A stretch of DNA of 64,000 nucleotides from Actibacterium sp. 188UL27-1 (GCF_016901225.1 NZ_JAFEUL010000006.1:173367-237366); one strand, 5' to 3'. Counted from the first letter of the stretch, positions 7,989 to 17,887 are shown. The notes: generated from the sequence alone by a model not told the origin. Numbers and translations: made by a program.

Positions 7989-8612
7989 ATGCTTGATTTG
8001 ATCGCCCTTGGCACGGTGATGGCCGCATTTCTGGTCGTTGCCGCCTCTCCAGGGCCCGCGACGATTGCCTTGGCGACGGTCGCATGGGGGCCGGTCGCCG
8101 ACACGGCATGCTGTTTGGCGCGGGCCTTTCCGTTGGGCTGGCCTTTTGGGGGGTGATCGCGGCAACGGGCCTGGGTGCGACCCTGAAAGCATCGGCCCAT
8201 GGCCTGACGCTGCTGAAACTGTTGGGCGGATTTTACCTGCTATGGATGGCCTATGGTGCGGCGCGGTCCGCCAGGCGCCGACAGGATCCAGCTCTGCCAG
8301 TGTGGCCGATGGTGCCTGGTTCAGACGTGGCGTGATCCTGAACCTGTCAAACCCCAAGGCAGTTCTGGCCTGGATGGCGACCCTGGCCCTTGGTGCCAGT
8401 GATGCGGGTAGCCTGTGGCAGGTCGGCTTGGCGACACTGCTATGCATCGCTGTCGGATTTGTCATCTATGGGGTCTACGCGATGGCGTTTTCGACATCCG
8501 GCGCGATGCTGGCCTATGGCAGGTCGCGCCGGTGATCGATGGTGTGGTTGCTGGGCTGTTCGCCAGCGCCGGGCTGGGCCTGATCCGAACGGCTTTTGCA
8601 CAGCAGGGCTGA
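7989..8612 (+). pseudogene. LysE/RhtB-family amino-acid exporter, broken by three frameshifts
   Basis: Read in one piece this stretch would encode a 200-residue six-span exporter, but the frame changes three times. It starts MLDLIALGTVMAAFLVVAASPGP (family motif PGP), shifts near 8082 into GAGRRHGMLFGAGLSVGLAF, shifts near 8280 into WFRRGVILNLSNPKAVLAW (family motif NPK), and shifts near 8525 into VAPVIDGVVAGLFASAGLGL. Every shift is in the same direction, as expected from loss of one base each time. Either it is a decayed gene or the region has sequencing errors; three independent shifts make a single sequencing slip unlikely. The family normally exports lysine, threonine or homoserine lactones. 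Confidence 0.85.
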
Positions 8613-8697
8613 ACCAATCACGCAAAACGGTCGCATCACGGTTCAGGATCACGCAGGGGCAGCCGAACGCATGGCCCGGCTGCCCATATGATATGTT

Positions 8698-9261
8698 TCA
8701 GCGAATGACTTTGACCGAGCTCATCACATCGGGTTCGCCGGGAACGGCGCCGCCTTGGCCTTCACCGCGTTTGATGGCGTCAACCACATCCATCCCTTCG
8801 ATCACGCGACCGACGACAGTATATTGACCGTTCAGGAAATGACCCTCCTGAAACATGATGAAGAACTGCGAATTGGCGCTGTTCGGGTTTTGCGCCCGGG
8901 CCATGCCGACAACACCGCGGTCAAATGGCGTTTCAGAGAATTCCGCCTGCAGGTCGGGGCGTTCAGACCCGCCGGTTCCGGCGCGACCGGTGCTTTCCCC
9001 CGCCTTGCCGTATTGCACATCGCCGGTCTGGGCCATGAACCCTTCGATCACGCGGTGAAAGACGACATTGTCATAGGCGCCTTCCTCGGCCAGGGCCGTG
9101 ATCTGTGCCACATGCTGGGGCGCCAGATCCTCGGCCAGATCGATGATGACGGTCCCGTTGGCCTCACCGGTCACGGTGATCTCAAGGTTGGGACCGGGGC
9201 CATCTTCCTGCGCCATCACAGGCGTGGCCAGGAGGGCCAAGGCGAAAGCGATTTTACGCAT
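8698..9261 (-). CDS. ppiA: Periplasmic cyclophilin-type peptidyl-prolyl isomerase
   Basis: 187-residue proline cis-trans isomerase exported to the periplasm. A signal peptide (1-17, cut after VMA) precedes a cyclophilin domain with VVFHRVIEGFMAQTGD, the catalytic FHR arginine, and SANSQFFIMF and GQYTVVGRVIEGMDVVD. Its start overlaps the stop of the upstream cytoplasmic cyclophilin by 8 bases, so the two are co-translated. The pair arose by duplication: the two domains are closely similar apart from the signal peptide. Confidence 0.9.
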   Translation of the reverse strand: MRKIAFALALLATPVMAQEDGPGPNLEITVTGEANGTVIIDLAEDLAPQHVAQITALAEEGAYDNVVFHRVIEGFMAQTGDVQYGKAGESTGRAGTGGSERPDLQAEFSETPFDRGVVGMARAQNPNSANSQFFIMFQEGHFLNGQYTVVGRVIEGMDVVDAIKRGEGQGGAVPGEPDVMSSVKVIR

Positions 9262-9754
9262 CAGACGCTACCTTCATGCTGATCATCTTGTCGGGGTTTG
9301 CAGGGGGTTCACCTTTGGTGATGGCGTCGACCAGATCCATCCCTTCGATCACGCGGCCATAAACGGTGTATTGACCGTTCAGGAAGTGATTGTCCTTGAA
9401 GTTGATGAAAAACTGCGAATTGGCGCTGTCGGGGTTTGAGGCCCGCGCCGCGCCGATCGTGCCGCGGTCATGGGGCAGTTTTGAGAACTCTGCCTTCAGG
9501 TCCGGCAACTCGCTGCCACCGGTGCCCGCGCGGCCCGTTTTACCATCCGCCTTGCCATGCTGAACATCGCCGGTTTGCGCCATGAAACCATCGATTACGC
9601 GATGGAAGACCACATTGTCATAGGCACCGGAGCGGGCGAGCGTCTTCATCCGATCCACATGGTTCGGGGCCACATCTGCCAACAGCTCGATGGTGATGGT
9701 TCCACTCTCCAACTCTATCAGAATGGTGTTTTCGGGGTCTTTGATTTCGGCCAT
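9254..9754 (-). CDS. ppiB: Cytoplasmic cyclophilin-type peptidyl-prolyl isomerase
   Basis: 166-residue cytoplasmic proline isomerase; no signal peptide. The cyclophilin core is clear (VVFHRVIDGFMAQTGD, SANSQFFINF, GQYTVYGRVIEGMDLVD). The start at 9754 is chosen because it follows AGAAGGACC and because the longer frame upstream (to 10024) encodes unrelated residues and overlaps the divergent pgk gene. It is the first gene of a two-gene cyclophilin operon transcribed away from pgk. Confidence 0.9.
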   Translation of the reverse strand: MAEIKDPENTILIELESGTITIELLADVAPNHVDRMKTLARSGAYDNVVFHRVIDGFMAQTGDVQHGKADGKTGRAGTGGSELPDLKAEFSKLPHDRGTIGAARASNPDSANSQFFINFKDNHFLNGQYTVYGRVIEGMDLVDAITKGEPPANPDKMISMKVASDA

Positions 9755-9875
9755 TTGTGGTCCTTCTTGACTATTTGTGTGGAACCTAGACCGCGGGACG
9801 GTGAAGGAAAACCCCACCTGTGGCCAAGCGGACCTGCGCGCGGTAAAGCGCGGTGAAACCATGAAAGGGGACGCC

Positions 9876-11078
9876 ATGACCTGGAAGACATTGGACGACA
9901 TGGATCTGAACGGAAAGCGGGTGCTGACCCGTGTCGACATCAATGTGCCCATGGAAAACGGGCGGGTGACAGACGCCACCCGGATCGACCGGATCGTGCC
10001 AACCGTAAAGGACATCCAGGCCAAAGGCGGCTTGCCGATCTTGCTGGCCCATTACGGGCGACCCAAGGGCCAAGTCGTGCCAGAGATGTCTTTATCTCAT
10101 GTTTTGCCCGCTTTGGTTGAGGCGCTGGGGCAAAAGGTGGCCTTCGCCGATGGCGATTATGCAGCGGCCTCTGGCGCCATGACCGCCGGTGATGTGCTGC
10201 TGGTCGAAAACCTGCGCTTCGCCCCGGGGGAGGAAAAGAATGATCCCGGTTTCGCCGGGCGGCTGGCCAGCCTGGGAGACATCTATTGCAATGATGCCTT
10301 TTCGGCGGCCCACCGCGCCCATGCCTCTACGGAAGCGCTGGCCCGGCTGCTTCCCGCCTGTGCCGGACGGCTGATGCAGGCGGAACTGGCCGCCCTGGAA
10401 AGCGCGTTGGGCGATCCGACCCGACCGGTGGCAGCGGTGGTGGGCGGGGCCAAGGTCTCGACCAAGCTGGATCTGTTAGGTAACCTGGTATCCAAGGTCG
10501 ATCACCTGATCATTGGGGGGGGCATGGCCAATACGTTTCTGGCGGCCCAGGGGGTGAATGTCGGAAAATCCCTGGCCGAACACGACATGACCGGCACGGC
10601 GCAGCAGATCATGGCCAAGGCCGATACCGCGGGTTGTGCGATCCATCTGCCGGTGGACATCGTCGTGACGCGGGACTTTGCGGCCCATGCCGCCAATCAG
10701 ACCCTGCATGTGGAAAGCTGCCCGGACGATGCCATCATCCTGGATGCCGGCCCTGCGACAGTCGCCCGGATCAGCGATGTCTTTACAACTTCCAAAACGC
10801 TGATCTGGAACGGGCCCCTGGGCGCGTTCGAATTAGAGCCGTTCAATGCCGCCACCAATGCCGCTGCCGTACAGGCGGCAGAGTTGACGGCGGCGGGGGC
10901 GCTCGTCTCGGTCGCAGGCGGAGGCGATACGGTGGCCGCGTTGAACGCTGCAGGGGCGGCGGACCGGTTCACCTATATCTCAACCGCCGGGGGCGCCTTC
11001 CTGGAATGGATGGAGGGCAAGACCCTGCCCGGCGTCGCGGCGTTGGGCGGCGAAACGAAGGGAGAGACAGATGGATGA
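9876..11078 (+). CDS. pgk: Phosphoglycerate kinase
   Basis: Glycolytic and gluconeogenic enzyme interconverting 1,3-bisphosphoglycerate + ADP and 3-phosphoglycerate + ATP. 400 residues, normal length. Visible motifs are [13 protein letters not shown] (substrate loop), [15 protein letters not shown], the [13 protein letters not shown] segment, [18 protein letters not shown] and the nucleotide loop AGGGDTVAA. The ATG at 9876 follows AAAGGGGAC; an in-frame ATG at 9861 is less well placed. The 3' end overlaps the next gene by 8 bases. With the aldolase downstream it forms a small central-carbon cluster typical of Rhodobacterales. Confidence 0.95.
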   Translation: MTWKTLDDMDLNGKRVLTRVDINVPMENGRVTDATRIDRIVPTVKDIQAKGGLPILLAHYGRPKGQVVPEMSLSHVLPALVEALGQKVAFADGDYAAASGAMTAGDVLLVENLRFAPGEEKNDPGFAGRLASLGDIYCNDAFSAAHRAHASTEALARLLPACAGRLMQAELAALESALGDPTRPVAAVVGGAKVSTKLDLLGNLVSKVDHLIIGGGMANTFLAAQGVNVGKSLAEHDMTGTAQQIMAKADTAGCAIHLPVDIVVTRDFAAHAANQTLHVESCPDDAIILDAGPATVARISDVFTTSKTLIWNGPLGAFELEPFNAATNAAAVQAAELTAAGALVSVAGGGDTVAALNAAGAADRFTYISTAGGAFLEWMEGKTLPGVAALGGETKGETDG

Positions 11079-11841
11079 CTATACCCTGGTGACCGGTGCC
11101 TCTGACGGGATCGGGCGCGCCTTGGCCCGGATTGCCGCAAAGCGCGGGCGCAACGTGATCCTGACGGCGCGGTCAAAGGACAAGTTGACCCAGCTGGCAG
11201 AAGAGCTGAAGGCGGCCCATGATGTGGAGGCCATCGTCATTCCCACCGATCTCAGCCAACCGGGGGAGGCCGCACGTCTGTGGTCGGAGGCCAGTGACGG
11301 GCGACGGATCGAGATCTTGATCAACAATGCCGGATTGGGGCGCAACGGCCCCTTTGCCGAAGGCGAGTGGGCGCGCGAAGAACGCTCCATGGCGGTCAAT
11401 ATGACCGCGCTGACCGTGCTGATGAAACAGGCCGTGCCCCATATGATTGGCCATGGCGATGGCCGTATCCTCAACGTAGCCTCTGTAGCGGGCTTCCTGC
11501 CAGGGCCCAACATGGCGGTCTATCACGCGACCAAAGCCTATGTCCTGAGCTTGTCGGAAGCCGTGGCAGAGGAGTTGCGCGGCACCAAAGTGTCCGTCAC
11601 GGCCCTGTGCCCCAGCGCGACCAAATCTAACTTTTTCAACGATGCGGGCATGCATGACATCATGGTGGTCAATTCCGGCATGGTGGCCAACGCCGACAAG
11701 GTTGCGATGGCTGGCTGGAACGCCATGGTCGCCCGCCAGCGGATCGTCGTGCCCGGTGCGCCGAACGCCATTTTGGCTGCCCTGCCCCGGATCACGCCGC
11801 GGGCCGTCGTCACCCGGATTGCGGCCAAGTTTCTGAGTTGA
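11071..11841 (+). CDS. Short-chain dehydrogenase/reductase
   Basis: 256-residue classical-type SDR oxidoreductase, cytoplasmic. NAD(P) loop TGASDGIG (8-15), structural NNAG (85-88), catalytic Ser138, Tyr151 and Lys155 (YHATK) are all present, so it should be active. The substrate cannot be predicted. Its start lies inside the last codons of pgk (8-base overlap), so translation is coupled. It sits between two glycolytic genes but is not a known glycolytic enzyme. Confidence 0.85.
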   Translation: MDDYTLVTGASDGIGRALARIAAKRGRNVILTARSKDKLTQLAEELKAAHDVEAIVIPTDLSQPGEAARLWSEASDGRRIEILINNAGLGRNGPFAEGEWAREERSMAVNMTALTVLMKQAVPHMIGHGDGRILNVASVAGFLPGPNMAVYHATKAYVLSLSEAVAEELRGTKVSVTALCPSATKSNFFNDAGMHDIMVVNSGMVANADKVAMAGWNAMVARQRIVVPGAPNAILAALPRITPRAVVTRIAAKFLS

Positions 11842-12024
11842 GCCCCCCATATTGGCGCGCCATGGATCCAAGATCTGCCAGTCATCCGGGTGATCCAAGC
11901 TGCGGATCGGCGAAATGGCGGTGGAATGGCGCTTTTGCCAGCGTGTTTGCGCAAACGGCGTTGAAGTTGCCCGATGCGCCGCTTACGCAGCGGCAAAGCT
12001 ATTTTACGTCATATGAGGTTCCCG

Positions 12025-12954
12025 ATGAAAGCCACCCGCACCGTTCAACGCATCCTTGCCAATTACGAAGGCGAAACCCCCGGCGTGAAGGCCAAGCTAT
12101 GTTCCATGTTGATGACGGGCAAGCTGGGCGGCACCGGCAAGATGATCATTCTGCCTGTCGATCAGGGGTTTGAACACGGGCCCGCGCGCAGCTTTGCGCC
12201 CAATCCGGCGGGCTATGATCCGCATTACCATTACCAACTGGCGATCGATGCCGGGCTCAACGCCTATGCCGCACCACTTGGACCGTTGGAAGCGGGCGCC
12301 GATACATTTGCCGGTCAGATTCCGACAATCCTAAAGGTGAACTCGGCGAACTCGCTGATGTCGGGCACGGCCGGCAAAAATCAGGCGGTCACGGGCTGCG
12401 TCGATGATGCGTTGCGCCTGGGTTGCGCGGCCATCGGATTTACAATCTATCCGGGCTCTGACCTGGCGCTCGACATGATGGAAGAGATCCGCGAGATGCG
12501 CAACGAGGCCGCCGCCAAAGGCGTGGCCACGGTGATCTGGTCCTATCCCCGCGGCGAAGGCATCACGAAGGAAGGGGAAACTGCCATCGATGTGGCCGCC
12601 TATGCCGGTCATATGGCGGCACTGCTGGGCGCCCACATCATCAAGATCAAGCTGTCCACCGATCATCTGATGCTGCCCGAAGCCAAGAAGGTCTATGAGG
12701 CCGAGAATATCGACATATCGACCCAGGCCGCGCGCGTGGCCCATTGCGTGCAATCCGCTTTTGATGGTCGCCGCCTAATCGTCTTCTCCGGTGGGGCCAA
12801 GAAGGGCACCGACGGCGTCTATGATGATGCCCGTGCCATCCGCGATGGCGGCGGCAACGGCTCGATCATCGGGCGGAACTCCTTCCAGCGCTCCAAGGAA
12901 GACGCGCTCGACATGTTGGGCAAGCTGATTAACATCTACAAAGGCAAGGAATAG
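12025..12954 (+). CDS. fbaB: Class I fructose-bisphosphate aldolase (DhnA/FbaB type)
   Basis: Metal-independent aldolase cleaving fructose 1,6-bisphosphate via a Schiff base. 309 residues. DhnA-type features are IILPVDQGFEHGPARSF, SYPRGEG, and the strand IIKIKLST, where Lys207 or Lys209 is the likely Schiff-base lysine; the phosphate-binding end is FSGGAKKG and GNGSIIGRNSFQR. The start at 12025 follows GAGG at a good distance and begins MKATRTVQRIL, a typical N-terminus; in-frame ATGs upstream lack a site. It lies about 180 bases downstream of the SDR and may have its own promoter. A palindromic repeat follows the stop. Confidence 0.9.
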   Translation: MKATRTVQRILANYEGETPGVKAKLCSMLMTGKLGGTGKMIILPVDQGFEHGPARSFAPNPAGYDPHYHYQLAIDAGLNAYAAPLGPLEAGADTFAGQIPTILKVNSANSLMSGTAGKNQAVTGCVDDALRLGCAAIGFTIYPGSDLALDMMEEIREMRNEAAAKGVATVIWSYPRGEGITKEGETAIDVAAYAGHMAALLGAHIIKIKLSTDHLMLPEAKKVYEAENIDISTQAARVAHCVQSAFDGRRLIVFSGGAKKGTDGVYDDARAIRDGGGNGSIIGRNSFQRSKEDALDMLGKLINIYKGKE

Positions 12955-12967
12955 CGTTTCCCTGCCC

Positions 12968-13030
12968 CATTATGCGTTTAAAGATATCCCCGCCGGAGGC
13001 ACAAAATCAAATGTCACCGGCGGTGCCTTA
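12968..13030. repeat. Degenerate copy of the window's dispersed palindromic repeat
   Basis: The left half matches the family consensus (CATTATG..TTTAAAGATATCCCCGCCGGAGGCA, in two adjoining blocks 12968-12982 and 12983-13002). The right half is decayed: only CCGGCGG (13018-13024) still pairs with CCGCCGG. It lies between two convergent genes, where it could still act as a weak bidirectional terminator. Confidence 0.7.
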
Positions 13031-13034
13031 CAAA

Positions 13035-13646
13035 TTACGCAGCCGGGTTATGCCGTCGCCACATCCCGGCCCAGCCGATCACGACAAGGACCGCGCCGAA
13101 TACCGGCGCAGTGGCCGGTAAGGGCACTTCTGCAATTTCCTGCACATCTACCGTGATCTCATAATCCCAGCTTAGAACGCCCTGTTCGGCAGTACGCCCC
13201 CGTCCAAAAAACGACAGGATGGTGAAATCTTCCTGTGGAAACGGCTCCCCGCGCAGACGCTGTTCGAAAAGCGTTTCACGCCCTTCGACATCAAATTGCC
13301 ATCGCCGCAATGTGTTGGTCCCGGATCGATCCGTACCGGTCAGCGCATAGATCACGCGGTAGCTGTCATCGGGTTGTTCCCCGGACACAATATCGATCTC
13401 CACCCCTGCGATCCGCAGTGGTGCGATCACGCTCAAGCCGATCTTGTCGCTGTCACGAAATCCACCGATGCGGGTATCCGAAAACTGCGAGCCGCGAATG
13501 ATATACGTACCCACACTGAACAGCCGCAGGGTTGTACCGCTGCTGGCAAAGTCACCGTAATCCGCTTCGTCAAAGACGACTGTCCGCGCCTGGCCCGGCA
13601 TCGACAACACCGCCCAGGCCAGCATCGCGAAAACGCATGCTTTCAT
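13035..13646 (-). CDS. Exported VPLPA-CTERM sorting-domain protein
   Basis: 203-residue surface or envelope protein. It has a signal peptide (1-20, ending GQA), a beta-rich middle, and a C-terminal tail EVPLPATAPVFGAVLVVIGWAGMWRRH: the VPLPA motif, a single membrane span and an arginine-rich end. This is the recognition signal handled by an XrtD-type exosortase in Rhodobacterales, which cuts the tail and probably passes the protein to the surface or exopolysaccharide. The start is placed at the ATG 10 bases after AGGAGG; a GTG one codon upstream is possible. The function of the mature part is unknown. Confidence 0.75.
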   Translation of the reverse strand: MKACVFAMLAWAVLSMPGQARTVVFDEADYGDFASSGTTLRLFSVGTYIIRGSQFSDTRIGGFRDSDKIGLSVIAPLRIAGVEIDIVSGEQPDDSYRVIYALTGTDRSGTNTLRRWQFDVEGRETLFEQRLRGEPFPQEDFTILSFFGRGRTAEQGVLSWDYEITVDVQEIAEVPLPATAPVFGAVLVVIGWAGMWRRHNPAA

Positions 13647-13833
13647 CACCAACAGTCCTCCTGCATCCCAGCATGACCCGCGCCGGTGATACGTGGCGAA
13701 CGTTAACACTTGGTTGCATCATATAGGCGACAATCCGGCAGAGCATGGAAAAACCACTATTAAGGGATTCCCAAATCGAATCAGCTATGACACGGTCTTG
13801 GCTAACGGTCCGTCAGAGGCCAAAGAGGCAGAT

Positions 13834-14136
13834 ATGAGCAGATCTGAAAAACGCCCCGCCCTTGCGGTCGTGCTTTATTTCGCGGTGACATTTTCATTAG
13901 CGATGTATTTTACCTTTGCCGCCGTCCAGGGCGATTTCGGGCTATTCCGCCGGGTAGAGATTAACGCCGAACTGGTGGAATTACGGGCAGAACGCGCACG
14001 CCTGCTGGCCCAGGTCCGGGACATGCGCAACAAGACACACCGCCTGTCAGACGACTACCTCGACCTTGATCTGCTCGATCAGCAGGCTCGTGACGTTCTG
14101 GGCCTCGTCCGCTCTGACGAACTTGTCTTCCGTTAA
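13834..14136 (+). CDS. ftsB: Septum formation initiator, FtsB/DivIC family
   Basis: 100-residue bitopic cell-division protein. A short cytoplasmic N-terminus, one membrane span (about 10-29) and a periplasmic coiled coil (about 42-72, INAELVELRAERARLLAQVRDM) match FtsB, which with FtsL and FtsQ signals septal synthesis. Its location immediately upstream of pdhA is the usual one in alphaproteobacteria. The start follows AAAGAGGC. The stop codon overlaps that of the convergent gene by 3 bases. Confidence 0.85.
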   Translation: MSRSEKRPALAVVLYFAVTFSLAMYFTFAAVQGDFGLFRRVEINAELVELRAERARLLAQVRDMRNKTHRLSDDYLDLDLLDQQARDVLGLVRSDELVFR

Positions 14137-14453
14137 GCCTCCGCCATGCGTTGCAAACCCATGCCAATCATCAGCGCAGCAAAAAAGATCATGAAAACTA
14201 TTCCAAACCCAATCCGGTAGGCGTTTGCCAACGGGCTCAGCAAATGCCGCTTTTCGTATAGATCGCTGAAAGGGAGGTCCTTCGGCTTGCTTAAAAGAAG
14301 CCCGATCAGGAACGGAATCATGATCAAGAGCAGAAAGCCAAAAAGCTGATCCATGTAATCGGGCGCGCGGACAAACCCATAGTCGAAGGCATATGATGTG
14401 TTCGCAGTCATCATGACCGACATGATCAATACGGCAAGTCGCCTGGAATCCAT
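14133..14453 (-). CDS. Small two-span membrane protein of unknown function
   Basis: 106-residue protein with an N-terminal signal-like segment (about 5-24) and two membrane spans (LFGFLLLIMIPFLIGLLLS, about 37-56, and IGFGIVFMIFFAALMIGMGL, about 80-100). No recognised family. A GTG 18 bases upstream of the chosen ATG would extend it by six residues; neither has a strong ribosome-binding site. It is transcribed convergently with ftsB and divergently from pdhA. Confidence 0.55.
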   Translation of the reverse strand: MDSRRLAVLIMSVMMTANTSYAFDYGFVRAPDYMDQLFGFLLLIMIPFLIGLLLSKPKDLPFSDLYEKRHLLSPLANAYRIGFGIVFMIFFAALMIGMGLQRMAEA

Positions 14454-14642
14454 GATTGTCTCTTTCGTCACCTAGGCTGCCGGGATTGTCGCGTCCTGAC
14501 GGCAGTTGTGTGGCCGGTAGTGGGTGAAATCATGTGCAGCCCAACAGCCTTGCGCCGGAGGGCAATTTTTCCGGTAGGATTGCGGAACCATCTTCGCTAG
14601 GAATGGTTCAACGTTAAACTATCGTAGCTCAGGGGGATGGCG

Positions 14643-15659
14643 ATGGCCGCGCGCAGGACGACGAAAAAGCCCAATGTCTCAAAAGACGAGCTTTTGCATT
14701 ACTACCGCGAGATGCTGCTGATCCGCCGGTTCGAGGAAAAAGCCGGGCAACTTTACGGGATGGGGCTGATTGGTGGGTTCTGCCACCTCTATATCGGTCA
14801 GGAAGCCGTGGTTGTCGGGCTCGAAGCCGCCGCCGATGAAGGGGACAAGCGTATCACCTCTTACCGCGATCACGGCCATATGCTGGCCTGCGGCATGGAT
14901 CCCAAGGGCGTCATGGCCGAGCTTACGGGTCGCGAAGGCGGCTATTCCAAGGGCAAAGGCGGCTCCATGCACATGTTCTCGAAGGAGAAGCATTTCTATG
15001 GTGGCCATGGCATCGTCGCGGCCCAAGTGCCGCTTGGGGCGGGCCTTGCCTTTGCCGACAAGTATCTGGGCAATGACCGCGTGACATTCGCATATTTCGG
15101 CGATGGTGCAGCAAATCAGGGCCAGGTTTATGAGACCTATAATATGGCGGAACTCTGGGATCTGCCGGTGATTTTCGTCATCGAAAACAACCAATATGCT
15201 ATGGGAACAAGCGTCAAACGCTCGACCAAATCGCCCAGCCTATGGGAACGCGGCGCGGCCTACGGGATCAAGGGGGAAGAGGTTGACGGGATGGACGTGC
15301 TGGCCGTCAAGGCGGCCGGCGAAAAAGCCGTGGCCCACTGCCGTGCGGGCAAGGGCCCCTACATCCTGGAGGTCATGACCTACCGCTATCGCGGGCATTC
15401 CATGTCAGACCCCGCCAAATACCGCACCCGCGAGGAGGTGCAGAAAATGCGCGAACAGCGCGACGCCATCGAACATGTCCGCGAACTGTTACTGACCGGC
15501 AAACACGCCACCGAGGATGAGTTGAAAGAAGTCGACAAGGAGATCAAGGGCATCGTGAACGAGGCTGCGGAATTCTCTAAGGAAAGTCCTGAACCCGCGC
15601 TCGACGAGCTTTACACCGACATCTACGCGACCGAGATCCCGCAAGAGGCCGCCGTGTAA
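14643..15659 (+). CDS. pdhA: Pyruvate dehydrogenase E1 component, alpha subunit
   Basis: Thiamine-diphosphate-dependent decarboxylating subunit that, with PdhB, converts pyruvate and lipoyl-E2 to acetyl-E2 and CO2. 338 residues. The ThDP fold is clear: FGDGAANQG (152-160) through ENN (181-183), the GDG-to-NN spacing of the family; the phosphorylation-loop-like YRGHSMSDP is near 258-266. The ATG at 14643 is preferred over 14637 because AGGGGG lies directly against the first. The stop overlaps the next gene by 1 base. It opens a five-gene operon pdhA-membrane protein-pdhB-membrane protein-pdhC. Confidence 0.95.
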   Translation: MAARRTTKKPNVSKDELLHYYREMLLIRRFEEKAGQLYGMGLIGGFCHLYIGQEAVVVGLEAAADEGDKRITSYRDHGHMLACGMDPKGVMAELTGREGGYSKGKGGSMHMFSKEKHFYGGHGIVAAQVPLGAGLAFADKYLGNDRVTFAYFGDGAANQGQVYETYNMAELWDLPVIFVIENNQYAMGTSVKRSTKSPSLWERGAAYGIKGEEVDGMDVLAVKAAGEKAVAHCRAGKGPYILEVMTYRYRGHSMSDPAKYRTREEVQKMREQRDAIEHVRELLLTGKHATEDELKEVDKEIKGIVNEAAEFSKESPEPALDELYTDIYATEIPQEAAV

Positions 15660-16060
15660 TGCTTGCGAGTGTCCTTCGCGAGGACGAGATAGGCTTTCTG
15701 ACCGGTCTTGCCTTTATCTCGGGATTTTCGGTCATATCCGCCCTCGTCCTGCACTCATCTGCCGTCTTGGATCAAAAGGTGGAACCCTCGCTTCTGGGTC
15801 TTCTATTCTTGACCCTGATCAGCAATACGCTCGCGATGTTGCTGGGCATCGGGACCAGTAACTTGGTCGGCGGGGTCGGCTCACTGTTTCTGGTCATTCT
15901 GTTGGTCCTGGGCATTCGCCTGGTCTTCGATACGCTGTGCGTCATCGCCGCTGGACGGTCGGAAACGCAACGGATCAGCACTGGCGCCGCAATCGGCGCC
16001 GCTTTCCTAAACCTATTTTGGGTTCTTGCGGCGATCATCGCAGCAGGCCTCCTTTTTTGA
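15659..16060 (+). CDS. Four-span membrane protein inside the pdh operon
   Basis: 133-residue protein with four hydrophobic helices (about 12-33, 43-64, 70-98 and 106-132) and almost no soluble part. Its ATG shares a base with the pdhA stop, so it is translated with pdhA, and pdhB begins 17 bases after its stop. No family is recognised. It does not resemble the transmembrane parts of transporters or the known pdh partners. Its fixed place between E1-alpha and E1-beta is unusual: those two subunits form a heterotetramer and their genes are normally adjacent. Confidence 0.75.
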   Translation: MLASVLREDEIGFLTGLAFISGFSVISALVLHSSAVLDQKVEPSLLGLLFLTLISNTLAMLLGIGTSNLVGGVGSLFLVILLVLGIRLVFDTLCVIAAGRSETQRISTGAAIGAAFLNLFWVLAAIIAAGLLF

Positions 16061-16077
16061 AAACCGGAGCACTCCAA

Positions 16078-17442
16078 ATGGCAACCGAAGTTCTGATGCC
16101 CGCCCTCTCCCCCACGATGGAGGAAGGCACGCTCGCCAAATGGCTGGTCAAGGAAGGCGATACCGTGGCCTCCGGCGATATCCTGGCCGAGATCGAAACC
16201 GACAAAGCCACCATGGAGTTCGAAGCGGTGGATGAAGGGATCATCGGCAAGATCATGGTTGCCGAGGGCACCGAAGGTGTGAAGGTCAACACGCCCATCG
16301 CCGTTCTGGTCGAAGATGGCGAAAGCGCGGACAATGTGACGGCCACAACACCGACCACCGCCACCAATGACGCAACAACCGATGCAGTCCCCACACCGGC
16401 GGTGCCAAAGCCGGTCAATAGTGCGCCCGTGGCCGAACCGGACATTCCCGCGGGTACCGAGATGAAATTGACCACAGTCCGCGAAGCGTTACGAGATGCA
16501 ATGGCCGAAGAGATGCGCCGCGACGACACGGTATTCCTGATGGGGGAAGAAGTCGCCGAATATCAAGGCGCCTACAAGATCAGCCAGGGCCTGTTGGACG
16601 AATTCGGGGCCAAACGCGTTATCGACACGCCCATCACCGAACATGGCTTTGCCGGGATCGGGGTCGGCGCAGCCTTCGGTGGGCTAAAGCCAATAGTTGA
16701 ATTCATGACTTTTAACTTCGCCATGCAAGCCATTGATCAGATTATCAACTCTGCCGCCAAAACACTCTACATGTCCGGCGGTCAGATGGGCGCTCCCATG
16801 GTCTTCCGCGGCCCCAACGGTGCCGCCGCCCGCGTGGGCGCCCAGCACAGCCAGGATTATGCCGCTTGGTACGCCAGCATTCCCGGCCTGAAAGTCGTCA
16901 TGCCCTATGCTGCCTCGGATGCGAAGGGTTTGCTCAAAACCGCCATCCGCGACCCAAACCCGGTGATCTTTCTTGAGAATGAGATCCTCTACGGGCGCAG
17001 CTTCGACGTGCCGGTCATGGAGGATTACACCGTCCCCTTCGGTAAGGCGCGCATCTGGCGCGAAGGCAGCGATGTCACCATCGTCAGCTTCGGGATCGGC
17101 ATGACCTACGCGCTTGAAGCCGCGGACAAACTCGCCGAAGAGGGCATCTCGTCCGAGGTCATCGACCTGCGCACCCTACGCCCGCTCGATTATGAAACCG
17201 TCATCGCAAGCGTCCAGAAAACCAACCGATGCGTGACTGTTGAGGAGGCCTTTCCGGTCGGCGCCATCGGCAACCACCTGTCGGCCTATATCATGACCCA
17301 CGCCTTCGATTACCTCGACGCGCCCGTCCTGAATTGCACCGGCAAGGATGTCCCGATGCCTTATGCCGCAAATCTCGAAAAACTGGCCCTGACGACGACG
17401 CAAGAAGTGATCGCCGCCGTCAAGCAAGTGACCTATCGCTGA
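16078..17442 (+). CDS. pdhB: Pyruvate dehydrogenase E1 beta subunit with N-terminal lipoyl domain
   Basis: 454 residues, longer than the usual 330, because a complete lipoyl domain (1-80, lipoyl Lys43 in ETDKATMEF) precedes an alanine/threonine/proline linker (about 85-125) and the E1-beta core (from [10 protein letters not shown], about 130). Core motifs include [34 protein letters not shown] and the C-terminal [11 protein letters not shown]. The lipoyl domain is nearly identical to that of PdhC, so it was probably copied from it. Lipoyl-bearing E1-beta is known from alphaproteobacteria such as Sinorhizobium and roseobacters. Confidence 0.95.
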   Translation: MATEVLMPALSPTMEEGTLAKWLVKEGDTVASGDILAEIETDKATMEFEAVDEGIIGKIMVAEGTEGVKVNTPIAVLVEDGESADNVTATTPTTATNDATTDAVPTPAVPKPVNSAPVAEPDIPAGTEMKLTTVREALRDAMAEEMRRDDTVFLMGEEVAEYQGAYKISQGLLDEFGAKRVIDTPITEHGFAGIGVGAAFGGLKPIVEFMTFNFAMQAIDQIINSAAKTLYMSGGQMGAPMVFRGPNGAAARVGAQHSQDYAAWYASIPGLKVVMPYAASDAKGLLKTAIRDPNPVIFLENEILYGRSFDVPVMEDYTVPFGKARIWREGSDVTIVSFGIGMTYALEAADKLAEEGISSEVIDLRTLRPLDYETVIASVQKTNRCVTVEEAFPVGAIGNHLSAYIMTHAFDYLDAPVLNCTGKDVPMPYAANLEKLALTTTQEVIAAVKQVTYR

Positions 17443-17450
17443 TCAGATCG

Positions 17451-17873
17451 ATGGGCCCGCAGGCAGAACCCACCAAAACGCCGCAAAACTGGCTGTTTGA
17501 CCGCTCGATCGGTCGGATGCCGGCTATCGGAAAACAGGTCGGCCTTGCAGGCGTGGTCATTCTTCTGGGGGCAATCATCTCGCTTCTCATCAACGTCGAC
17601 GCCGAATTGAAAAATGTCGTGCCATGGAAAGGTGCCATGTTTTTCATAGTGATCGTATCCTGCGTGATCTTTGCTGTGCTGCAAAAGACCACCGACTTTC
17701 CCACCGAAAACGATCTCCCCCGCGCCGGGGAATTGAACAACTCCATGACCTGGGCCGCGAAACATCATTTGACGATGCCGACCCGGATCCGGGCCTTACC
17801 TGTTCCAGTCGTTGTGCTGTCCTGCCTCATCCTGTTGCTGCCCCCGGCAACCTTCATCCTCTCACTCTCCTGA
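17451..17873 (+). CDS. Three-span membrane protein between pdhB and pdhC
   Basis: 140-residue protein that begins 8 bases after the pdhB stop and ends 14 bases before pdhC. A polar N-terminus is followed by three hydrophobic helices (about 29-50, 62-82 and 115-139) and a hydrophilic loop between the second and third. It is not similar in sequence to the four-span protein earlier in the operon. The longer open frame starting at 17334 overlaps pdhB and is not used. No family recognised; a role near the pyruvate dehydrogenase complex is suggested only by position. Confidence 0.7.
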   Translation: MGPQAEPTKTPQNWLFDRSIGRMPAIGKQVGLAGVVILLGAIISLLINVDAELKNVVPWKGAMFFIVIVSCVIFAVLQKTTDFPTENDLPRAGELNNSMTWAAKHHLTMPTRIRALPVPVVVLSCLILLLPPATFILSLS

Positions 17874-17887
17874 TTGGAACCTACGCC

